In this document: one piece after another, positions 40,721 through 46,904 of the stretch
How the letters are laid out: each line of letters opens with the position of its first letter
How positions within the stretch are numbered: position 1 is the first letter of the stretch
Assembly (NCBI RefSeq): GCF_001613165.1
Contig: NZ_BDBV01000110.1
Location: forward strand, 1-46,904
DNA length: 46,904 nucleotides
Direction of reading: 5' to 3'
DNA from: Nocardia mexicana NBRC 108244
GTDB taxonomy: Bacteria > Actinomycetota > Actinomycetes > Mycobacteriales > Mycobacteriaceae
Made by a program: the position numbers and the translations under genes
The notes under the pieces: generated by a model
What the model saw: only the letters and a program-made list of their open reading frames with translations
Told to the model about the DNA's origin: nothing
Database searches by the model: none

Positions 40721-40908
40721 GTCGGCGCCGACCGGGGTACGACTGTCTCTACGACCGTGCATCCTGCCCACTCGGACGATCATGAACGCATCATGTTGGC
40801 ATCATCTGACCGATCCGAGACGCAGATCACACATCGGTGCTGTTAGATTTTGCCAGCACGTCTGAAAGCGCGGTGTCCCGTGCGGAGCCGCGGACAGAGG
40901 AGAAGGAC

Positions 40909-42414
40909 TTGGCTATACCGGAGCCAGAACAGCAGGTAACAAACTCTGCGTCGGCGAGCCGGTGGAGTGGGTTGTTTCGCACCAAAAGTGTCGAGCAGTC
41001 CATCCGCGATACGGATGAACCGGGCGCCCGACTGCGCCGGGATCTCACGGCTTGGGATCTGACAATTTTTGGCGTCGCCGTGGTGGTCGGCGCCGGCATC
41101 TTCACCCTGACGGCGAGAACGGCCGGAAACGTCGCCGGGCCGTCGGTGTCGCTGGCGTTCGTCTTCGCCGCGATCGCCTGCGGGCTCACCGCCCTGTGTT
41201 ATGCGGAATTCGCATCGACTGTGCCCGTGGCGGGCAGCGCGTACACCTTTTCGTACGCCACCTTCGGGGAATTCGCCGCCTGGATCATCGGCTGGGATCT
41301 CGTCCTGGAATTCGCGCTGGCCGCGTCCGTGGTCGCCAAGGGCTGGTCGCAGTACCTCGGCCAGATACCGGGCGGGATCACGCCGATCGTGCACGTCGGC
41401 CCGGTCAAGTTCGACTGGGGTGCGGTGCTGCTCATCGCGGTGCTGACCGTGCTGCTGGTGATCGGCACCAAGGTGTCGTCGCGGGTATCGGCGGTCGCGG
41501 TCGCAATCAAGCTGGCGGTGATCGCGCTGGTGGTGATCGTCGGCCTGACCTATTTCAAGGCCTCCAATCTGAAGCCGTTCGTTCCGCCGTCGGAGCCGAG
41601 CGACGCCGGTAGCGGTGTGCACCAGTCGCTGTTCTCGTTCCTGACCGGCGCGGGCAACAGCACCTTCGGCTGGTACGGGCTGCTGGCCGCGGCCAGCCTG
41701 GTGTTCTTCGCGTTCATCGGGTTCGACGTGGTCGCGACCACCGCCGAGGAGACCAAGAATCCGCAGCGCAATGTGCCGCGCGGCATCTTCGGCTCGCTGC
41801 TCATCGTCACCGTGCTGTACGTGGCGGTGTCGCTGGTGCTGACGGGCATGGTGCCCTACACCGACCTGGCCGGGGAGGAGTCCACGCTCGCCACCGCGTT
41901 CGCCATCCATGGGGTGGACTGGGCGAAGAACATCATCTCCATCGGGGCCCTGGCCGGGCTGACCACCGTGGTGATGGTGATGTTCCTCGGCCAGACCCGG
42001 GTGCTGTTCGCGATGTCGCGCGACGGCCTGCTGCCGCGCTCGCTGGCAACCACCGGGCGACACGGCACGCCGGTGCGGATCACCGTCATCGTCGGCGTGG
42101 TGTGTGCGCTGCTGTCCGGGTTCGTGGGCATCGGCGCGCTCGAGGAGATGGTCAATATCGGCACGCTGTTCGCGTTCGTGCTGGTGGCGATCGGCGTGCT
42201 CATCCTGCGCCGCACGCGGCCGGAGCTGCCGCGCGGCTTCCGGGTGCCCCTGGTGCCGCTGATCCCGATCCTCGGTGTCCTGTCCTGCCTGTGGCTGATG
42301 CTGAACCTGTCGGTGGAGACCTGGCTCCGATTCCTGATCTGGATGGCCATCGGCCTGGTGCTCTACTTCACCTACGGCGCAAGGAAATCGGTGCTCCGCA
42401 CGGGCGTGAAGTAG
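40909..42414 (+). CDS. APC family amino-acid permease (cationic amino-acid transporter type)
   Basis: Membrane transporter of 501 aa, twelve helices with an acidic polar N-terminus. Typical motifs: VVVGAGIFTLTARTAGNVAGPSV in helix 1, CYAEFASTVPVAGSAYTFSYATFGEFAAWIIGWDLVLEF in helices 3-4, and FFAFIGFDVVATTAEETKNPQRNVPRGI in helix 8. It fits the YfnA/CAT group. I choose TTG 40909, since AGAGGAGAAGGA directly precedes it; an in-frame GTG at 40837 lacks a ribosome site and lies beside a possible -10 (TAGATT, about 40843). If GTG is used the protein has 525 aa. Confidence 0.85.
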   Translation: MAIPEPEQQVTNSASASRWSGLFRTKSVEQSIRDTDEPGARLRRDLTAWDLTIFGVAVVVGAGIFTLTARTAGNVAGPSVSLAFVFAAIACGLTALCYAEFASTVPVAGSAYTFSYATFGEFAAWIIGWDLVLEFALAASVVAKGWSQYLGQIPGGITPIVHVGPVKFDWGAVLLIAVLTVLLVIGTKVSSRVSAVAVAIKLAVIALVVIVGLTYFKASNLKPFVPPSEPSDAGSGVHQSLFSFLTGAGNSTFGWYGLLAAASLVFFAFIGFDVVATTAEETKNPQRNVPRGIFGSLLIVTVLYVAVSLVLTGMVPYTDLAGEESTLATAFAIHGVDWAKNIISIGALAGLTTVVMVMFLGQTRVLFAMSRDGLLPRSLATTGRHGTPVRITVIVGVVCALLSGFVGIGALEEMVNIGTLFAFVLVAIGVLILRRTRPELPRGFRVPLVPLIPILGVLSCLWLMLNLSVETWLRFLIWMAIGLVLYFTYGARKSVLRTGVK

Positions 42415-42432
42415 CAGATCCGCCGATCGCGC

Positions 42433-42503
42433 TCATCCATTCCCGGCGTGCCACGTTCATTCGTTCCCGGCATGCCATGTTCATTCGTTCCCGGCATGCT
42501 TTT
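42433..42503. repeat. 24-nt tandem repeat copying the end of the helical protein gene
   Basis: Three units (42433-42456, 42457-42480, and 42481 to about 42503). The second and third are nearly identical, the first diverges at several bases. On the minus strand each unit reads ...HAGN[E/G]-stop in the same frame, because the length is divisible by three. The functional stop is in the third unit. Confidence 0.75.
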
Positions 42504-43062
42504 GGCCGGGATCCACGACCGGCGGGATGGCCCCGCGCTGCGGGGCCGTCTCGGCGGCCGCGTGCGCGGCCCTGGCCAGGGCGCGGGCGCGGTCGAGCTG
42601 GTCCAGCACGGCTTCCCATCCGGCGTATCCGGCGTCGAGCCGGGTGCCTCGCGCCAGGTCCCGGTGGATGCGCAGTAGGGCGCGGGTGGCCTCGGCGGTG
42701 TGGGCTGCGGCGGCCAGCGGCGGCGGCACCCGCTCGATGTCGCCGTACAGCTCGGCGATGCGATCGGTCAGCCAGTAGGCCTCGAAATGCGCTTGCGCGC
42801 AGAGATCTTCGTTGTCCATGGTGACGGCGCTGGGCCCGGCGGCCCGCGCCCGATCCTCCAGGACGGCGATGTCCGGTGCGGTGGTCAGCGATCTTCGCAG
42901 GTCCGCTCCGGCCAGCCGGTACAGCAGCCCGGCCAGCATGGCGTGCTCCACCCCGGCGGTGTCGGTACCGGCCATCTCCCGGCCCCACACCTGGTGGGCG
43001 ACCTCGTCGACCTCGGCGTGCAGAATCGCCAGCGCCGCCCGCAATTGCCCTATCGTGGCCAT
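42481..43062 (-). CDS. Helical protein of unknown function
   Basis: Protein of 193 aa, mainly alpha-helical, rich in Ala, Arg and acidic residues. No family is recognised. Segments include RAALAILHAEVDEVAHQVWG, GVEHAMLAGLLYRLAGADLRRSL and AHFEAYWLTDRIAELYGDIERVPPPLAAAAHTAEATRALLRIHRDL, typical of four-helix-like cytosolic proteins, with an amphipathic tail. AGGGAAG lies 11 bases before ATG 43062. The C-terminus ends inside a 24-nt tandem repeat. Divergent from a TetR regulator that might control it. Confidence 0.65.
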   Translation of the reverse strand: MATIGQLRAALAILHAEVDEVAHQVWGREMAGTDTAGVEHAMLAGLLYRLAGADLRRSLTTAPDIAVLEDRARAAGPSAVTMDNEDLCAQAHFEAYWLTDRIAELYGDIERVPPPLAAAAHTAEATRALLRIHRDLARGTRLDAGYAGWEAVLDQLDRARALARAAHAAAETAPQRGAIPPVVDPGQKHAGNE

Positions 43063-43154
43063 CGGTAGCTCGCTTCCCTGCCGTCCCTGACACCCCGCAG
43101 GCAGGGGGTGGACAAGACGGACGACCGCCCTGCCGGTGAGCAAGGCTACCTTCT

Positions 43155-43169
43155 GGCAAACGTTTTGCC
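43155..43169. promoter_or_regulatory. Inverted repeat in the gap between helical-protein and TetR genes
   Basis: GGCAAA-CGT-TTTGCC lies 93 bp upstream of the helical-protein start in a stretch of lower GC. Promoter-associated location; binding protein unknown. Confidence 0.35.
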
Positions 43170-43254
43170 CATAGGGCTTTCGAGTGAAGCGGAGGTAGTC
43201 CTTCCGATTGGAGATGGACTGTGGAAGCCGGATGCGCGCAACTGATCGCGGCAA

Positions 43255-43269
43255 CGAACGGTCCGTTCG
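43255..43269. promoter_or_regulatory. Palindromic TetR-type operator
   Basis: CGAACGG-T-CCGTTCG has perfect 7-bp arms and lies 50 bp before the tetR start. TetR dimers commonly bind such AACGG/CCGTT dyads, so autoregulation is likely. Confidence 0.5.
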
Positions 43270-43318
43270 GTTCGGCGGCCGCGGAGAGAACCCGGCGCGG
43301 GCTCAATATTCTGTGTGC

Positions 43319-43972
43319 ATGAGTGCGCAGACCGAGGGCCTGACCGGCCCGTTACCACGGGGCCGCCATCGGTTGACTCGGGCCGAGGTGCAGTCCTCGC
43401 AGTACCGACGGCTGTGCGGGGCGGCCCTGGTGGCGGTGGGCGAACTCGGGTACACCGCCACCACGGTCGCCGATATCGTGACCCGGGCGCAGGTGGCGCG
43501 GCGCACCTTCTACGCGATGTTCGCGGGTAAGGACGAATGCTTCGCCGCCGCTTACGATTTCGGCGTCGACATGGGATTGCGCCGGTTGCGCGACGCGGTG
43601 GGGACATCCGGCTCGGTGACCTTTCACGAGCGGGTGCGCACGCTGTTCGAGATCTATCTGGCCGTGCTGGCCGCCCAGCCGGAGGCCACCCGGGCCCTGT
43701 ACATCGAGACGCTGGTGGCGGGCGGCCCGCTGGTATCGCATCGTGCGCGGGTGCACCGGCTGTTCGTCGAGTACATCCTGGAGGTGGCCCGATTGGGGGT
43801 CGGGCGTGGGGAATTGGTCGCCGAGCCCGATGCGCAGCTGGTCGACATGCTGCTCGGCGGCATCGACGATCGGATCCGCGACTGCCTGCACGAGCGCGGC
43901 GCCGCGGCCCTGCCCGAGCTGGCGCCGCTGTTCACGCGGACCGCGGTGGCGCTGTGCGGTGCGCGCCGCTGA
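43319..43972 (+). CDS. TetR/AcrR family transcriptional regulator
   Basis: Regulator of 217 aa. HTH at about 25-75: SSQYRRLCGAALVAVGELGYTATTVADIVTRAQVARRTFYAMFAGKDECF. The ligand domain (about 80-215) is helical, with FHERVRTLFEIYLAVLAAQPEATRALYIETLVAG. The ATG has TATTCT six bases upstream and no ribosome site, so a leaderless mRNA is likely. A palindrome lies 50 bp before it. The gene abuts the convergent pucR gene with no bases between stops. Confidence 0.85.
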   Translation: MSAQTEGLTGPLPRGRHRLTRAEVQSSQYRRLCGAALVAVGELGYTATTVADIVTRAQVARRTFYAMFAGKDECFAAAYDFGVDMGLRRLRDAVGTSGSVTFHERVRTLFEIYLAVLAAQPEATRALYIETLVAGGPLVSHRARVHRLFVEYILEVARLGVGRGELVAEPDAQLVDMLLGGIDDRIRDCLHERGAAALPELAPLFTRTAVALCGARR

Positions 43973-45175
43973 TCAGCGAACGGCCAAGCCGGGCCCGGCA
44001 TCTCGGTAGGTGCGCGCGATCAGGGCGGCCCGCAGATACCACAGCCCGCTGGGCTGCGCCGGGTCCAGTCCGGTGAGCTGGCCGATGCGCTTGAGCCGGT
44101 AGTCGACGGTATTGGTGTGCACCTGCAACTGCCGTGCCGTGCGCTGCCGGGACAGCCCCGTCGACAGGTGCCGTCGCAGTGTGTCCAGCAGATCGGGATA
44201 GGTGTCGAGCGGGTCGAGCAGGGCGCCGAGCCGGTCGAGACCGGGCCCGGGCCGGGTGAGCTGATACTCCATCGCCAGATCGGCGAACCGGTACAGCCCC
44301 GGCATGCTGCCCAGCCGCAACACCATGTCCAGCAGTTCGTGCGCCCGGTCCGCGGCATCGGGAACCTGTTCCGTCGCAGCAGGTATCACCGTGGCTGTGA
44401 CGGGAACCTGACCGGCGGCGGACAGGCCCAGCACCAGCTCGTCGAGCCGGCCGTCGGTGACGGTGTCCTCGGGTATCAGGTCCTCGGGGATCAGGACGGT
44501 GCCCCCGTCGACGGACAGCAGCGACAGCGCCCGGCCGGTGCACCGGGTGGCCAGCTCGGCCTGTAGCCGCCGGAGCTTGCGCCGGGCAACGACTTTCGCG
44601 TCCACATTCGGATGCGCCTCGTCGCGATGACGCGGAATGTGCAGGGCCACAACGGCGTAGGCGGGCGCGATCTCGATACCGCTCTCGCGGGCCATGGTGG
44701 AGGTGGGATGGCCCGCCAGCAGCGCCGAGACCAGCGTGTGCACCGCGGTGTGGTGTTCGGTGACCGCGGCCTGGTGCTCGCGGACGTAGGCGAGGGCGAC
44801 GGCCGGGGTGATGGTGTCGAGGATGCGCAGCAGCAGTTGGGCGGGATCGTCGGGTCGTTGGCTGGGATCGGCGCGGGTCAGCAGCAGGTCGAACGCCAGC
44901 CGGAAACCCTCGTGCACCGCGTGGTGCACGGTGTCGATCGGGATGCCCTCGCGGGCCCAGTCGGCGGCGGCCCGCTGCAGCCGCTCGACCTTGTCGTCGG
45001 GTTCGCGGCCTTCGAGCAGGTCGATGGTCAGTTCCAGGCAGACCCGGGTGACCGTGGTGATGTCGCCGTGCAGGGCGTCACCGGGCAGCGTGGCGCACGG
45101 CGCCACGTGGGTTGCGAAGTGGCCGACGAGTTGCCGGGACAGATTTCGCAGATCGTGAGGTGTGCGTCCGCTCAT
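43973..45175 (-). CDS. PucR/CdaR family transcriptional regulator (downstream copy)
   Basis: Regulator of 400 aa. The N-terminal helical sensor part (about 1-150, with GREPDDKVERLQRAAADWAREGIPIDTVHHAVHEG) resembles RsbRD-like domains. A GGDEF-related middle (about 165-275) follows, then the PucR C-terminal HTH: LSTGLSRQRTARQLQVHTNTVDYRLKRIGQLTGLDP at about 345-380. Targets are usually catabolic or stress genes. GGAGC lies 6 bases before the ATG. It follows a similar regulator by 124 bp; the two are about equally long and share domain order, hence likely paralogues. Confidence 0.88.
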   Translation of the reverse strand: MSGRTPHDLRNLSRQLVGHFATHVAPCATLPGDALHGDITTVTRVCLELTIDLLEGREPDDKVERLQRAAADWAREGIPIDTVHHAVHEGFRLAFDLLLTRADPSQRPDDPAQLLLRILDTITPAVALAYVREHQAAVTEHHTAVHTLVSALLAGHPTSTMARESGIEIAPAYAVVALHIPRHRDEAHPNVDAKVVARRKLRRLQAELATRCTGRALSLLSVDGGTVLIPEDLIPEDTVTDGRLDELVLGLSAAGQVPVTATVIPAATEQVPDAADRAHELLDMVLRLGSMPGLYRFADLAMEYQLTRPGPGLDRLGALLDPLDTYPDLLDTLRRHLSTGLSRQRTARQLQVHTNTVDYRLKRIGQLTGLDPAQPSGLWYLRAALIARTYRDAGPGLAVR

Positions 45176-45199
45176 ACAGGGCTCCGCGCTGGGGGATTC

Positions 45200-45219
45200 A
45201 AGGAACTACACCGTTCCTT
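45200..45219. promoter_or_regulatory. Inverted repeat before the downstream pucR gene
   Basis: AAGGAAC-TACACC-GTTCCTT has perfect 7-bp arms and lies 25-44 bp upstream of the ATG at 45175, in position to overlap its promoter. It may bind either PucR protein. Confidence 0.45.
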
Positions 45220-45299
45220 TTGGCGGCCAACCCTAGCGACGGCACCCCCGTCGGCGCAACTGCCGACCTCGAAAGTTCCCGTGGCCCGCGCACTTTCGG

Positions 45300-46532
45300 C
45301 TACCCGCCGATCGTCTCGGGAACGGGGTGCAGCCGGTGCACCGTCAGCGCGGCGGCCAGCAGCCGGGAGCCGTTCGGATCGCCCGGGTCGGTCCCGGTCA
45401 GCTCGGCGATGCGGCGCAGCCGGTAGCTGAACGTGTTGGGGTGCACGTGGATTTCGGCGGCGGCGGCCTTGCGATCCGAACCGTGTCGCAGATGCGCGTC
45501 GAGCGTCTCCAGCAGATGCGGGCTGCGCAGCAGCGGGGCGATCCGCTCGGCCAGCCGGTCGCGGGCCGATCCCGGGCGGGTGAGCTGGTATTCCAGCAGC
45601 AGGTCGTCGAGCCGGTAGGCGCCGCTGGGCCGCCCCAGCAGCCGGGCGAGCTCGGTCAGCTCGGTGGCCTGCTGTGCGGCATCGGGAATGGAATCGCGCG
45701 GCACCGCCGGGATCTCGGCCAGGAAGACGTCGACTCCGAACTGTTCGGCCAGTTCGCTTGCCAGCCCCGATGTTTCGGTGATGTCGGATTCGGATCCGTT
45801 GGGCAGCAGGGCGATCGCGTGCGATCCGTCGAAGGTGTGCAGGGTCGGGGCGCCCGCCAGCCGGTCCAGGGTGTGCTGCAGCAGCCGGATGCGGCGCCGG
45901 GTGAGCAGGTTGGCCACCGCGGCCGGTTGCTCCTCGATCCGCGGCCCGATCGCCAGCACCGTATAGCGTTCGGAGAGCGCGAGATCGGCGCGCGCGGCGA
46001 GTTCCTCCGCGGGCTGCCCGCGCAGCAGCGCGGCGCACAGCGCCCGCCGGGCCTCGCGCTCGGCGTGGTGGATCGACTGTTCGACGGTGCCGTAGGACTC
46101 GACGGTGACCGTGGTGATGTGCATGAGCAACTGGAGCAGCCGATCGCCGAAGTCGACCAGTTCGTCGAGTTCGTCCGGGCCGCTCAGCTCCACCGCCTCG
46201 CGCAGCACCTGCCGGGCCGAGCCGTGCACCGCCTCTACCAGGAGCCGCAGCGGCAACCGGTCTTCGGCATGGTGCTCGACCACGGGACCGACGAATCCGG
46301 CGACCTCCTCGTAGGTGAACTCGCGCCCCTGGTCGGTCGCGTGCAGGAAGGCATGGGCGCAGCCGTAGATGGTCCCCAGCACCTCGACGAAATGATCCTC
46401 GGGCAGGTCTGCGGTGGGCGACGTGGAGCCCAGCCCGGAGGCGAGAATGCGCTCGGCGAATCGCGGCAGCCGGTCGAGCATGCGAGCGGCTAGGGCGGGT
46501 TTCCCGGAAACGGGGTGAACGGCGACCGACAT
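45300..46532 (-). CDS. PucR/CdaR family transcriptional regulator (upstream copy)
   Basis: Regulator of 410 aa with the same plan as its neighbour: helical sensor region (about 20-175, VGPVVEHHAEDRLPLRLLVEAVHGSARQVLREAVEL), degenerate middle domain (about 190-290) and C-terminal HTH (LRHGSDRKAAAAEIHVHPNTFSYRLRRIAELTGTDPGDP). ATG 46532 has no strong ribosome site; longer in-frame starts have none either. Divergent from a secreted-protein gene that may be its target. Confidence 0.85.
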   Translation of the reverse strand: MSVAVHPVSGKPALAARMLDRLPRFAERILASGLGSTSPTADLPEDHFVEVLGTIYGCAHAFLHATDQGREFTYEEVAGFVGPVVEHHAEDRLPLRLLVEAVHGSARQVLREAVELSGPDELDELVDFGDRLLQLLMHITTVTVESYGTVEQSIHHAEREARRALCAALLRGQPAEELAARADLALSERYTVLAIGPRIEEQPAAVANLLTRRRIRLLQHTLDRLAGAPTLHTFDGSHAIALLPNGSESDITETSGLASELAEQFGVDVFLAEIPAVPRDSIPDAAQQATELTELARLLGRPSGAYRLDDLLLEYQLTRPGSARDRLAERIAPLLRSPHLLETLDAHLRHGSDRKAAAAEIHVHPNTFSYRLRRIAELTGTDPGDPNGSRLLAAALTVHRLHPVPETIGG

Positions 46533-46675
46533 GGCCCGATTGTTGCGGGCGACAGTGCGGGCGGCAAGGTCTCGGTTTCCGCGAACCAGATTTTGTCCCG
46601 GGCGACAAGTTCGCGACGGATATCTGTACATGCGAGTGCAGTGACAGTTCGGAGCGTGCGGACATAGGTTTTCCG

Positions 46676-46692
46676 TGTCGATATGTTCGACA
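46676..46692. promoter_or_regulatory. Inverted repeat between pucR and secreted-protein genes
   Basis: TGTCGA-TATGT-TCGACA lies 78 bp before the secreted-protein ATG and 144 bp from pucR. Candidate operator in a divergent promoter region. Confidence 0.35.
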
Positions 46693-46769
46693 TCACATCG
46701 GGTGCGGGAAATGGTCGCGGACACAGCCTTTCGGCGGTGTGGCCGTTTCGCGCCCACGGAAGGTTTGCA

Positions 46770-46904
46770 ATGACGCAGAGAATTCGGCGGAGGACATTCG
46801 GTGCCGCCGCACTTGCCGGAGCGATCGCCGTCGCCGTCACCGTGGGCGCGGGAGGTGCCGGCGCCGTCCCCGCCCGGCCGTCCCCGGCCGCCGAACTGGC
46901 CGAC
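46770..46904 (+). CDS. Exported protein, N-terminal part only (runs off the window)
   Basis: The first 45 residues are visible. They form a twin-arginine-like or long Sec signal: MTQRIRRRTFGAAALAGAIA, then AVAVTVGAGGAGAVPARPSPAAELAD, with a likely Ala-x-Ala cleavage near residue 32. GGAAGG lies 6 bases before ATG 46770. The frame is open to the edge. The function cannot be told. Confidence 0.7.
   Translation, partial: MTQRIRRRTFGAAALAGAIAVAVTVGAGGAGAVPARPSPAAELAD

Noticed and set aside
40721..40732. Palindrome GTCGGCGCCGAC directly after the APH-type kinase gene
   Set aside because: It has no loop to form a terminator hairpin, and such GC palindromes are expected by chance here.

Overview
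The window is high-GC actinobacterial chromosome, most likely Nocardia or a close mycolate relative. Evidence: the conserved order ftsB, DUF501 gene, ppx (normally just after eno); a PimE-like GT87 glycosyltransferase; XRE/DUF5753, DUF574 methyltransferase, PucR and GlxA regulators; leaderless GTG starts; strong GC bias at third codon positions. The genus is an inference from gene content. No rRNA, CRISPR, phage or transposase was seen.

Region 1 (1-4020) is housekeeping: ftsB, DUF501 gene and ppx with overlapping ends, a POT-family peptide transporter, and a tRNA-Leu with anticodon TAA but a short variable loop. Region 2 (4290-9800) is the most specialised part. It is a compact class II lasso-peptide cluster on the minus strand, in transcription order precursor A, cyclase C, RRE/PqqD-like B1 and protease B2, with no dedicated exporter. 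Across a 183-bp intergenic region with two inverted repeats stands a plus-strand pair: an atypical membrane Ser/Thr kinase with a duplicated Cys-containing sensor domain, and an FHA protein with a probable DNA-binding tail.

Region 3 (9925-15355) holds a small secreted protein, a two-gene ABC exporter-fold pair (IrtA/IrtB-like) behind a sigma70-type promoter with a perfect 16-bp palindrome, a TetR regulator and a PPOX-fold protein. Region 4 (15363-24507) holds an HD-GYP/LuxR regulator, a DUF4331 surface protein, a TPR protein, a DUF4239 membrane protein, an overlapping pair of LIP-type hydrolases (the first fused to four EF-hands, the second with Cys at the nucleophile position) and a DUF2165 protein. 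Region 5 (24528-36656) is an accessory stretch of regulators and transporters: a DHA2 efflux pump behind a MerR-type 19-bp-spacer promoter; a DUF574 methyltransferase, GlxA regulator and Tat-exported isonitrile-hydratase-like protein in one operon; an XRE regulator; a YjbR protein; a WYL regulator facing a VOC protein across a perfect 11-bp inverted repeat; TetR; DUF3237; a lipoprotein; a 32-residue microprotein; AraC facing a fosmidomycin-resistance-like MFS pump; and a HIT protein of lower GC.

Region 6 (36684-46904) holds the GT87 mannosyltransferase, an NCS1 permease overlapping an APH-type kinase, an amino-acid permease, a helical protein of unknown function, a TetR regulator, two tandem PucR regulators and the start of a secreted protein cut by the window edge. 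Many divergent intergenic regions carry clear palindromes, and two genes end in short tandem repeats that copy their own stop-codon region.
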